From positions 7,322,389 through 7,386,388 of the forward strand of contig OZ037772.1 in assembly GCA_964035545.1 (NCBI GenBank): a DNA stretch of 64,000 nt. Direction: 5' to 3'. This DNA is from Bugula neritina. Lineage: Eukaryota > Bryozoa > Gymnolaemata > Cheilostomatida > Bugulidae. The translations under genes and the position numbers were made by a program. The notes under the pieces are model-generated. The model saw nothing but the letters and a program-made list of their open reading frames with translations. It had not been told where the DNA came from and ran no database searches. How positions within the stretch are numbered: position 1 is the first letter of the stretch; the number at the start of each line of letters is the position of its first letter. Below are positions 25,101-35,900 of the stretch, piece by piece.

Positions 25101-28100
25101 AAGCTCTGGTGACAGCCCTCCGAGAAGTCCAAGAGGCTAAAGATGTGCCACCTGGTGACAGGTACCGCTTCAAGCCCCCAAATTTCAGAGGGGACAGCGA
25201 TGTGGAGCAGCTTATCTGCGAGTTTGAGGATGTGGCCACCATCACTGAATAGCCAGCACCGGTGCGCGTCCTCCAACTCTGGGCTTGTTTAACAGGCCAG
25301 GCCAGGAGCTTTGCTCTCGAGCCTGATAAAGCCTACATAATGCGGGCTCTCCAAACTCGTTTGGGGTTGACAGCCCAAGAAGCCGTGGACAAGCTACAAG
25401 GGCTCCGAAGGGATTGGAGGACAACCCTAGAAGACCATGCAAACTCGATTGAGAGGCTGGCCCAGACTGCTTTCAGTCAGGCTGAAGAAGAGAAGAGACG
25501 CCTGTTATATAATGCATTCTTTCGAGCCATTAATAACCCAGAACTACAACGCTACTGGTTGGCGGCCAAGGTAAGTAGCATTGAGGAGGCCTTGGAGATA
25601 GGCAAGGCCTATTTTCAGGTTGATGGGCCCCATGGATCGGACTTTATCGCCCACGAGGTGGCCGAAGAGGAAAAGGAGACCACCACACTCCCTATCCTGC
25701 AGGTGGCGGCAGCAGCTACAAAGTCGCCAGAGCAAACGCAGCTCACCACATTGATGAACATGGTGAAAGGCCCGCAGGTTACGGTGACTGAGCTGCAACG
25801 TGACCAGGCCAACAGGCGGGCTTCCCAATCGTGGGACGACCCTGTATGCCCCTCACAACCCACCTGCTTGGGAATGTGGTCCGTCAAAACATATGAGAAA
25901 GCTTTGTCCCAGGGGAGGATGGCTGCCTTTAAACTACCGAGGCTCACGGTAACTTCCGCCAACCGTAGGCCCCAAGCCAAACCCATCCGGGAGAAGGATC
26001 AGAAGACAATCAGGAAGGCCTTTATGGAGTCTGCTGATACTGAGTGGCAGGAACATCAGAGACCTCGGAGACCGCAAGGTCTACCCGATTCTCCAGCTCG
26101 ACCACTTAGTACCCGGTTGGAGTCTCAGGGCGCAGGATGGCAGGCACCTCGGAGATCTCGGAGACCGCAAGGTCTACCCGAATTGGCTAGACTGTCGGAA
26201 AGAGCTTCTCGCGCAGTGTATCAACCCCTTCACGGAACCCGTCCGATTATCAGCTGGAATGCTTGCGGGGAAGTACCACTTCATCCAGGAAGCGGATGTG
26301 GGGCTGGTACTGAAGACAGTGGCTGACACTCAGGGAAAACCCCCTCCTGCCAGTTGAGGAGCAGTCTCAGCGCACTTGGCTGACCTGTATGAAGGAGCGT
26401 GTAGCAACTGAACGCCAAGTACTGGCTCAACTACTCATGGAGTACAGTGATGTTTTCAGTCACGGCGATGGAGACATGGGGCTGACTAAGGTTGTCTCCC
26501 ACGCGATATCCCTAGCAGCCAGTACCACCCCCATCAGGCAGCCAACCCGACCTCTAGGGCAGGAGAAGGAGGTGAGCCGACAGGTACAGGATCTTTTCGA
26601 CCAGGACCTGATTGAGCATGCCCATGGTGGGTGGAGCTCGCCAGTAGTTCTGGTCAAGAAAAAGGATGGTAGCTGGAGGTTCTGTGTGGACTACTGCAGA
26701 CTCAACAGTGTTACCATCCAGGATGCCTACCCTCTGCCATCCGGGCTTACTTTTGCCCAGGCAACTTTCCAGCGGCTCATGGAGCAGGTCATCAGTGGAT
26801 TACACTGGAAGACCCTCCTAAACTATCTGGACGACGTCATTGTTGACTCATGTCAGTCATCTGCGAGCAGTCTTTAACCATCTCCGAGAAGCTCGACTAA
26901 ATTTGAAGCTCTCCATGTGTGCACTCCTGCAGCCAGAAGTCACGTATCTAGGCCATGGGATTGGCGGTGACGGGGTCGCTACCGACCCAGAGAAGGAGCA
27001 AGCTGTGAAGGAATAGACTGTTCCCCGCAACCTCCCTGAGTTGCGGGCATTCCTGGGCCTGGTAGGGTACTACCAGCAGTACATACCTGGGTTTGCAGGG
27101 GTGGCTCAGCCCTTGAATCGACTAACCTCCAAGGGGGTCCGGTGGCAGTGGACACAGGAGGACCAGCAGGCATTCGACCACCTCAAACAACGACTAATGG
27201 AGGCGCCATTTTGGCGTATCCTGATCCAGCCAAATAGTAGATCCTTGACACCAACACTTTGCTAATGTATTCTGCCTGTGTGGCAAATACTCACACCAAC
27301 GCAATTGTGAGTTGCGTCACTAGCGCATAGCGCGTTGCCACACGGGCAGCACATTTGTGGACAACGAGGCCACATTTTCGGGGTTCCGGGATCTCATCTT
27401 GCCACACGTTGGTGACACTCGTAAACGAGCCTCTCTCACTCTGGGTTTCCCAGCCTCTTCGGGTCATGCTGACACGGGTCAGTGGGAATTCCAACTCCAA
27501 TGCTCACGACCTGGATCGCCAACCCGCAGCAACGAGCAAGAAGAAGAAGACGGAGCGCCGTTCCACCACCACCACCACCCGGATCTCTCAGCCCACTCAA
27601 GAGCCCCTGCCATCAATGGAAGAGGAGGTGTGATGCCTGCGCCGGCAGATGCGGAGATATGAGGAGGATATGACGGCCCTACGGAGGCGGCTTAGCCACC
27701 TTGAGCATTCCAATGGCGGCCGACGTCACTGATGACAATTCCATTTCTTATGTATATGTGGTAGTGGGTGTGTGGTGTTTTCACATTTTTTTTCTGTGCG
27801 TGCAATTTATTTTACGTGTGTAGTTATTATTTTGTGTGTATTCCTACAGTTTTTTTTGGTTAGCTTCCCCTTTAGTTTTTTTGTGTGTTTAATGTATCGG
27901 AAAGTAGGCTTTCCGATAGGGGGTGTGTGTGGCAGAAATAGGTACATTGTGGAGTTGTCTTTTCTTATTTTTTTACCGTGTGAAATTACCTTTTTCTGAT
28001 CTCATTTTTTATAACTTATGTAACACAATCGTGTAATTTCATCTTGTCTGAAAGTCGAACGACTGATTATCGGGCTCCCGATAATCGAACCAAGTTCCGA

Positions 28101-31100
28101 TTATTGGAGAGCCACTATTTGGGCCCTCGACTTTTGGACAGAATAAAAATAAAAGATTCTTTGTCTACTTTTCTTTTGTTCTGTAAAAAATTTCTTTAAC
28201 CTATTTCGGTATAATAGCAAGTGAACTCACAGTGTAGATTTAGTCTACTACTGGAGCTCGCCTGATACAGACTACCTATTAAAGCATCCACTACACAATT
28301 AATATTGATAATCTTGGCGACTACAACACTTCTAGTTTTTCTCATACTAGAGTTATGTTCCACACTTAATTACATTCGACTCACAAGTTACTACAATATT
28401 TTATGCTTTGTTTAATGTAAAACTTCTAGATTTTTAAAATAACTCATAAAAATAACATTGAAGAGCAATTATCACGGTTGAGTTAGCAGTTGCATAAAAA
28501 TCAAGGTGTATTAGAATATTGCTAGGACATTTTTAAAACAATCGTAATTTATTTACTCTAGAAACTGAATAAATCTTAAAAAATTAATTATACTTGGCTA
28601 ACGTTATTTACCAAGACATTTATAATAGAAGAGGTATAAATACTTAATTGCAGTTTACTCATCTTATTAGAGAACTGGCAATGTGTTTTTACAAATTGCA
28701 TAAAATTACAATTCAGAGTGCCCAATCACATATAAAAACTCATGCAAGTTTATAGTCACCATCCCTGTGGGAACCCTAGATGAAAAAGGTAATTCTTGTT
28801 AAATCGGGCTTATAAAGATGAAGCACAGGAGCAATTGAGACTAGATGTGTTTCCTAACATCACTGATAGCTTTTTGTTGGGCTCAAACCCATGACTTCGT
28901 GTTTACTAGGCAAACACTCTAATCCCTAGACGACAACTGCTCCCTAGTGCCCAATCACATATAGCGACTTCAAAAAACAATACAAAAAATTAATAATGTA
29001 TTTTTTACCATGCCAATTAACAACTTGACACTTTTCAATTAAAAAGCGAAAATATTGTGTCATTTTTTACGCATAATTGTCATAATTTGTATTTACCAAT
29101 TATATATGTAAAACAGCTACTTGCAGGCAAGTTTTTATATAGAAATCAACTTTTTTCATTTGTATGTACAGCTTACAGTGACACTGAGATAGTACATAAA
29201 ATCTCTAAAAATTGTCCCACTGTTTAATTAAACTGGTGATTAAATTTTGCAGATAGCAGTGATACAGAGTTCTGTGAAAGAAGAGAATCTGAATTTACTA
29301 CCACCAGGTCCGGACTATCTGATACTTCTGATAAAACATGAAATTGATAATGACATTAAAAGGAGGTAAATTAAAGCAAAATGTATTTTGCATAACACCT
29401 TATTTTCAACTTTTTTTATCAGGTAGAATTATTGCTATATTATTATTTCTGTTGAAAGTCAATATTTAATGACATGTTAAATTATTTATGAAAAATAGTT
29501 ATTATCTACAGAACAACATTACCCGACATGAAAAGATGCAAATCATTTCATTCTCTGATCTCTGAGCTTACCTGTGATCCTGATGTACAGAAAGTGAGTG
29601 TAAACTCAACTCTGAACAAGAGATACATCAGAGATGATGATGGATTTCTGGTAGAAGATGGTGAAGAGAGAGGAACAGAAGATAGTGAAGAGAGAGAAAC
29701 AGAAGATGGTAAAGAAAGAGAAACAGATGATGGTAAAGAAAGAGAAACAGAAGATGGTGAAGAGAGAGAATCACAAGATGGTAAAGAGAGAGAAACAAAT
29801 AATGGACAAGAGAGAGAAGCAGATGATGGTAAAGAGAGAGAAACAGTTGATGATGAAGAGAGAGGAACAGATGGTGGTAAAGAGAGAGAAACAGAAGATG
29901 GTGAAAAGAGTAAACCACCTACTAATACATCAGAAAACTTCCTTCTTATTACCGGAGGCATCAGAGGCAAAGCTCTTATTATTTGCAACAATCTAACACT
30001 CTCGACTAAAGCAACTGAGCATGATAAGAAAATTTCTCAAAAGCGGATGAGAACTTTACCAATTGCCCAAAACATTCTAGCCAAGTACTTCGGACTTAGT
30101 GTAAGTATGGTTACCTTTATTGTTACATAGATCAGGTTGCATATGATTGCACACATGCACTAAAAATGAGGAAATTTTTTACTTTTCATCCAATTTCAAA
30201 GAGCATATATTGACTTGCTTATAAATGAAGGTAGTTAAAAATTTGTTGATATGCTTTTCATTGGTTCATTTTAAAGAAAAGCTAAAGCATAAATTTACCA
30301 CATATGGTTCCAGGCACCACATACATTAAAGAATCTGTCTAAGATTTTAGAAAGCTTTTCAGATACTGACTTGTAGGTGAAGCCAATGAAGCTTTCATTG
30401 CTAGGTATTTTATTAGCTTATTTAAAAAGTTCTCACTTTTATTATTGTGAAAAAATGAAACTGGTATTTGATCAACAGATCATTTCGTCTAATGTTATCT
30501 ATATATTCAAAAATAAAGCTGAAATTTGCATCATACCAATACCAATGAAAGGAAATTTTGCCAGCAACTTCTTTGCACTTTTTAATTAAATTAATTAAAA
30601 ATCCATAGATTGTCAAAGAGTGAATTTTTCTCATCCGAGGATCAGACAAAATTTCAAACTTGCAGTCAGAAATTATATTTTCCAGGTAGAAACAAAATGT
30701 GACATGTCTGCTGAGGAAATACTCAGTTCTGTATCAGAATTCTCAAGATCAAAAGGACATGGTTCAATGGCTGCTCTAGTTATCTTCTCTCATGGTAAAG
30801 ATGGACTGATTTATGGACATGATGGAAAGTCAAACTTCTCAGTACAGGAAGTGGTGGATAACTTCAACTCTGGACATGTTAGAGATATTCCGAAAGTAAG
30901 TTTAATTGCAGAGTTTCATTTGTTTAGTCTTAAAAAACATTTATTGAAGTAAAAATATAAAGATGATTGGTCTCATCTACCAAGTTGACTTGAAAACTTA
31001 TGATAGTCTGCCGAGATTTAAAAAAGCATCCAAAATATGTTTAGGTAATGTTCCTGTCCTGCTGCAGAGGAGATATTTCAGCCATATACAACAGGGCTCC

Positions 31101-31720
31101 TCATAGTTTTGAATCTAGCAATGAGTTTCCTGACATACCTTTCCTATATAGACCGGTGGGACAGGAACTGCCTCTTGCAGTCAAAGCTATAGAATGGGAA
31201 AGACAAGCTACAAAGCAAAGTCGTCCTCTTGATATTCCTGTAGACTGCTACGTCTGCTTTACAACTCTTCCAGACAGCAGGTAAAAATAGTATTCAAATC
31301 TTTGACTATCATCAGCACTTTCTAAAATGTCAAAACAAACAATTCTTATATCAAATTACTTATTAACAATATAATTTTATGTTTAGGTCAAAAGCCGGAA
31401 AGTTTTTCAAATACTTTTCTGAACATTTGTCCGAACTTACCAACAATAGTGCTCTCGACTCACCAACAGGCACAGACGTTGAGAGAGACACCATGTCTAG
31501 TTGCCCTTTACCAAATAGACAACTTCCACCAAATGTCTCTGTAGGACTTCCTGTTTCTCATCTATCTGTACAGAGAGTAGAACTAGTTGATCTGCTAACA
31601 GATGTAGCTGGAGTTCTGAGAGAGAAATTTCAATCTAAACAATGCTTTAACTTATGTTACTCTGTCAATAGAGAAAGCAAACAGGTGTTTATTGATCTCC
31701 TGCCTTTCCATATGCATTAA
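22138..31720 (+). CDS. CASP-ANK-2: ankyrin-repeat caspase, 7 exons
   Basis: Exons: 22138-23838, 24221-24343, 29253-29365, 29512-30100, 30686-30895, 31045-31280, 31387-31720; all GT-AG, phases identical to CASP-ANK-1, 1101 residues. Ankyrin part 1-567 with only about 4 double units. The linker has PPGPDYLIL and CDPDVQKV, then an Asp/Glu-rich stretch of about ten EDGKERET-like octapeptides before p20. Catalytic His 878 in FSHG and Cys 919 in SCCRG; p10 has [17 protein letters not shown] and ends [23 protein letters not shown] follows at 31733. Intron 2 is 4.9 kb because an LTR element and a SINE sit in it, against about 0.3 kb in the paralogues. Protease residues are intact, so it could be active if the intron is still spliced. 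Read-through at the exon 1 donor would add 9 residues (stop ends at 23865). Confidence 0.85.
24465..24953 (+). repeat. 5' LTR
   Basis: Starts TGTGGTAGAAATA and ends near GTTAAAACA. Contains a palindrome-rich GATTATCGG/CCGATAAT block, a C9 run absent from the 3' copy, a TATAAAAG-like box at about 24767 and AATAAAG at about 24857. It is followed by TTGGTAGGGGACC, the likely primer-binding region; the tRNA is not identified. Confidence 0.75.
24960..26325 (+). pseudogene. Gag-like gene, disrupted
   Basis: A Pro/Gly/Glu-rich N-terminus is followed by [19 protein letters not shown], then a TAG (about 25250), then a continuing open frame with [17 protein letters not shown] and LQRYWLAAK, typical of retrotransposon gag capsid sequence. 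No CCHC zinc knuckle was seen. Two direct copies of CTCGGAGACCGCAAGGTCTA near 26070 and 26158 show an internal duplication. Non-functional remnant. Confidence 0.7.
26389..27240 (+). pseudogene. Pol reverse-transcriptase remnant, deleted and frameshifted
   Basis: RT motifs [20 protein letters not shown] and YPLP are followed at once by [12 protein letters not shown], so the central RT segment between them is missing. YLDDVIV is present. The frame then breaks near 26850; a following frame reads [20 protein letters not shown], then a TAG, then [20 protein letters not shown] (thumb/RNase H border). RNase H and integrase are absent. Confidence 0.8.
27241..27927 (+). other. 3' internal region of the LTR element, unassigned
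   Basis: GC-rich sequence between the broken pol and the 3' LTR. It has overlapping short ORFs (for example 27357-27662) and a short stretch reading [19 protein letters not shown] that looks coiled-coil, but no integrase motif. It ends with a purine run GATAGGGGG just before the LTR, a polypurine-tract candidate. Confidence 0.5.
27928..28395 (+). repeat. 3' LTR
   Basis: Starts TGTGGCAGAAATAGG, aligns along its length with the 5' LTR but with many substitutions and small gaps, and ends GTTACTACA. The divergence suggests an old insertion. Confidence 0.75.
28743..28944 (-). mobile_element. SINE with conserved core, copy 3
   Basis: Minus-strand copy: GGGAGCAGTTGTCGTCTAGG, GTTTGCCTAGTAAACACGAA, CATGGGTTTGAGCCC, then the core. 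It lies between the LTR element and exon 3 of CASP-ANK-2. Confidence 0.8.
29650..29915 (+). repeat. 24-bp coding minisatellite in CASP-ANK-2 exon 4
   Basis: About ten copies of a 24-bp unit such as AGAAACAGAAGATGGTAAAG, encoding octapeptides of the form ETEDGKER. The frame is kept, and the repeats sit directly before the p20 start [10 protein letters not shown] shorter, degenerate version is in CASP-ANK-3 exon 4a (about 35540-35660), and gene 1 lacks it. The antisense Ser/Leu-rich ORFs here are mirror images of the repeat. Confidence 0.85.
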
Positions 31721-31942
31721 ATCTGCAGAAACAATAAACTCTGATATGGCTCAAGCAGTGATCTGCATCTATAAAGTATAAAGGCTGTTATATATACATA
31801 CTACTCACCAAAATAAAAGTATTATTGAAATCATAGTTTCTATTTTAGTTTTAAAAATGCAAGCTCTATAAACTTGTTTTTAAAACTTGAAGTGTCTGAT
31901 TCTTGAGTATAACACTAATTTGATGCTACAACATAAAAATAA

Positions 31943-32015
31943 TGCCTCCACCGGGAATCAAGCCCGAGACCTCTGGCTTGCAAGCAAGTGTGCTAACCAT
32001 TACACCACAGGGACC
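31943..32015 (-). mobile_element. tRNA-like SINE repeat, copy E
   Basis: Minus-strand GGTCCCTGTGGTGTAATGG, CACTTGCTTGCAAGCC, B box-like GGCTTGATTCCC, GGTGGAGGCA. It is preceded on its strand by GATGAGTTTACCCAGT, shared with copy F. Confidence 0.75.
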
Positions 32016-32168
32016 ACTGGGTAAACTCATCACTACATCCCACCCAGTTCTCTGAACTCTACTAGCCCATCTACTACTCCTTCAGTTTTCAGGCTTCCCT
32101 GGCCACTCAATTCTCTCAGAGTATTACCACTACACTTCACTAAAGGCCGAAATAGCTTGAAGAATAAT

Positions 32169-32241
32169 TGCTCCCACAGAGAATCGAACCCGAGACCTCT
32201 GGCTTGCAAGCAAGTGTGCTAACCATTACACTACGGGGACC
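32169..32241 (-). mobile_element. tRNA-like SINE repeat, copy F
   Basis: Close to copy E, with the same flank and the B box GGTTCGATTC. Two copies this close suggest local duplication or paired insertion. Confidence 0.75.
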
Positions 32242-32968
32242 ACTGGGTAAACTCATCACTACACAACACGACATGAACCATGACACTTTGCTTGGTATTG
32301 CTTTGTTCTTACTGGTTGAATTGTTGCTTCCTAATTCTTATTAATACCAGTGCAGCTAGTTGTTTGCATATTAAAAACAAATTGCTATTATAGTAAAACA
32401 TGCAGGTAAAAGTGTCCTAAACTCTAATTACCAAATAAAAGAAACTTGCAATAAAATATTGTACCAAATATTGATTGATAAACTGTGAGATTAATTGAGC
32501 TACATATTATTACAATAAATGTAATGATTAAACTTCTCATTAAACTGAATTAGCTTATTACGGCCAAATAATTTAGAAAAATCAAGCAATTTTACTTGCA
32601 CCAATTTTGCATGCACAGTTTTGCTATTACAGCAGCTCCAGTAATATGAAATATAATTATAGATATAATAATATGTTAAAAGATAATAGAATAATCACTA
32701 TAAATAATTATTCACTAAATAATGATAAATGAAAATAGCCGTTCTCATGATAAATAAATGCAATATGTGTGTGAAAAAGAAAATAGAAAATATAGTTCCA
32801 ATTAGAGGCATAACCAAGATGATTTTTAGTAAAGCAAAATAAGCTTGTCTATTGTGACAAAGGATTGCATGAACTGCAATTGTACTCCAGAGTTTCATAA
32901 ATGTATCAAAGCTTATATTACAATCAAAGAGCTACACAAATATATACTTTTGCAGTTAGGAAACAAAA

Positions 32969-35900
32969 TTATAATTTCCATTGAACTTTAGCCACGCATG
33001 GTAAGATATCAATGAAAATCTGCTTACTGTATCTATTCACTGAGTAGCATAAGTTAAAGTATTGTTTAGATTCAAATTTCTCTCTCATTACTCCAGCTAC
33101 ATCTGTTAGCAGATCAACTAGTTCTACTCTCTGTACAGATGGCTGAAGAACAGGAAATGCTACAGAGACATCTGGTGGTAGTTGCTGACTTGGGAGAGAG
33201 TCTTTAGACGTGGGACATCTTTCAACCTCTGGGACTGTTTGGAGCTGAGAGGCTTTACTGTTGGTGAGTTCAGAGAGATGTTCAGAAAAGTACTTGAAAA
33301 ACATTCCAGCTTTTGATCTAAAAATAAATGAAAACTACAGTAAGTAATTTGATACAAAATATATTTTTAAAATTTTGCAGACTTAAAGAACATAAGTAAA
33401 ATGTGCCAGGAAAGTATGATTGCAATCCAAATACATTGCTAGTTTAATTTTTGAAGCAAAAATACTGTGAAAATCATACCTTTTACATCTAGACCAAAAA
33501 CTTTAAGATGTAAAAGCATTTGCTGTACCCACATTTACCTGCTGTCTGGAAGAGTTGTAAAGCAGACGTAGCAGTCTACAGGAATATCAAGAGGAGGAAT
33601 TTGCTTTGTAGCTTGTCTTTCCCATTCTATAGTTTTGACTGCAAGAGGCAGTTCCTGTCTCACTGGTCTATACAGGAAAGGGATGTCTGGAAACTCATCG
33701 CTAGATTCAAAACTATGAGGAGCTCTGTTGTATATGGCTGAAATATCTCCTCTGCAGCAGGACAGGAATAGTAGCTGAAATCAGAATCTTTCGGCCTAAT
33801 ATTACAGCAACTTGAAAACAAAGTTACTACTAATCAACTATTTAATCAATTTGAAATATTAAAAAAAATTAAAATAAAGTAATTAACCAAACATGAGTTC
33901 GACAGTTTTGAATGCTTCTGGAACTTCTTTGGCATGTCTCAAGTTAAAGTTGCTCTGTATGACCAATAAACAAATTTTAAGTTCAATTGACAGAAATACA
34001 CCTAAATTTATTGCTAGAATTTTTCAACGTTGAAATCGAAGTGGAGAGAAGCTTTCTACTACCTTGGGGATACATGCAGTAGTCCCAGAGTTGAAGTGAT
34101 TCACCACTTCCTGTACTGAACAGTTTGATTTTCCATCATGTCCATAAATGAGTCCATCTTTACCATGAGAGAAGATAGCTAAAGCAGCCATTGAACCATG
34201 TCCTTCTGATTTGGAGAACTCAGATATGGAACTGAGCATTTTTTCTGCAGATAGATCTTGTTTTTCAATAGTCTGTAATATATATAATATATTGGACTAG
34301 CCCTGTGCTATTATCTAAGTTATAACTAGGTTTTGCATCCACTCATGAATAAAGTTGTTGGGTGATTTGTGTTTAACTCTAATGCCCAATTGAAGCATTT
34401 CCATTATAGAATATTTGTTTTGAATAATTTATTAGTGTAGCAAACGACTTTTCTATGCATTACCTGTTTTGGTGTCTTATAACAAGTCATGCATATACTA
34501 ACGAATTTACTATAAGACAATATAGGAAATGATCTAATGTAAGCATTTTGCAAGTTGGCTGCTTTTTATTCAATAACACAGCAAAGAATTAGCTCATATG
34601 TTCATTTGGATTTTGCAAACACAAAACCTTTCCAAGCATTTGAAATATTTTCTTCAACCTAGACTTGGCAAACACTAGCTATAAAACAGAGTCAAAATCC
34701 TTTAATTACCATAAGGTTTTGAGCACATAGAAAAAATAGTTGCATATACTTACCTGAAATCCAAAGTGGTGAGCAAAAACCTTTCTGGAATGTTTCAAAG
34801 ATTGAGTGCGTCTCCCAGAAATTGTTTTACTTCCACTTGTTGGGTTATTAGAGAGTTGTATGTTGTTGCAAAGGATCAACGCCTTTCCTCTGTTACTTTC
34901 ATTTATGAGAATACGGCAATTTGGTGTACCAGTGGTGGCGGAATCATCCATCTTACCATCAACATGGCTATTTACTTCGAAATCAGAGAATTGACTTGTT
35001 TCACCAACACATGGCTGACTCCATTTGCTAGCCCCAGATTGAGTTACTGACTCATTATCTGATATCATCTCCTCACAATTATTTGCACTATGAGGAGGTC
35101 CTTCATTTACGAAAAAGCTTTGCACATCTGGATTATTAGTGAGCTCAGAAGTCAGTTGTTTAACTGATTTGTATTGTCCCATGTTGATCATTCTTTTTCT
35201 GTATATACAATATTGAATAACAACCATCATTAGCTCTTGCCACAAAATTAGTGCACACAAAATGTTTCGTTTTGAAATGGATTTAAAAGATAATAATAAT
35301 AATACTTCACCTTTTATAATCTTCATTCTTGTACTTGATTGAAACTTTGACATAATCTGAGCTTGAAAGTGCAGAACTTGAACTTTGCTCCATTAAGCAG
35401 CTCTGTAAGTTTGTGTAAATACATGTTTATTAGACACTTTGTGTAAATTGGATGTATTTACTTGTTTAATGTAGCATAGTTGCTTATAAAATTTCCATTG
35501 TATCTACATCATTTGATCCACTCACTTTTTCCTCGTTCAGTTTATTCTCTTCCCCATCTGTTTCTCTCTCTTCAACATCATCTGTTTCTCTCATTTTACC
35601 ATTTTCTGTTTCTCTCTCTTCACCATCACCTGTTTCTCTTATTTGAGTGTTACCTGGTTCAATATTTTCATAACCTTCTACCAAAGACGTATCATTATCT
35701 CTGATGTATCTCTTGCTCAGAGTTGAGTTTACACTAACTTTCTGTACATCAGGATCACAGCTCAGCTCAGAGATCAAAGAATGAATAGATTTGTGTTTCA
35801 GTAAGTCTGGTGCTGCATTCCTATGCAAAATAGTTAAAAAATTTATTTTAATATAATATAACATGTATAATGCAATGTAGCAAAACGTAGAAATTTTTTT

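Larger units (their letters stand above)
24465..28395 (+). mobile_element. Decayed Ty3/gypsy-type LTR retrotransposon
   Basis: Two similar but diverged long terminal repeats flank gag and a truncated pol, in the same orientation as the host gene. Flanking ATAT (24461-24464 and 28396-28399) is a possible 4-bp target duplication, weak in AT-rich DNA. GC content is clearly higher than in the host. Gag has an in-frame stop, the RT core is deleted, pol is frameshifted, and RNase H, integrase and env are not seen. It cannot move by itself. Confidence 0.85.
31721..32968. other. Convergent spacer between CASP-ANK-2 and CASP-ANK-3
   Basis: About 1.25 kb between two stop codons. Contains the gene 2 polyadenylation signal (AATAAA, 31733) and two tRNA-like repeats in the same orientation about 225 bp apart. 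No coding exon seen. Confidence 0.6.

Noticed and set aside
24465-28395. Active or env-bearing retroelement
   Set aside because: Gag stop, RT deletion, frameshifts and missing integrase; LTRs strongly diverged; no envelope-like ORF.
29548-29996. Ser/Leu/His-rich antisense ORFs and a Lys/Glu-rich alternative frame
   Set aside because: Mirror and shifted frames of the 24-bp coding repeat in CASP-ANK-2 exon 4.
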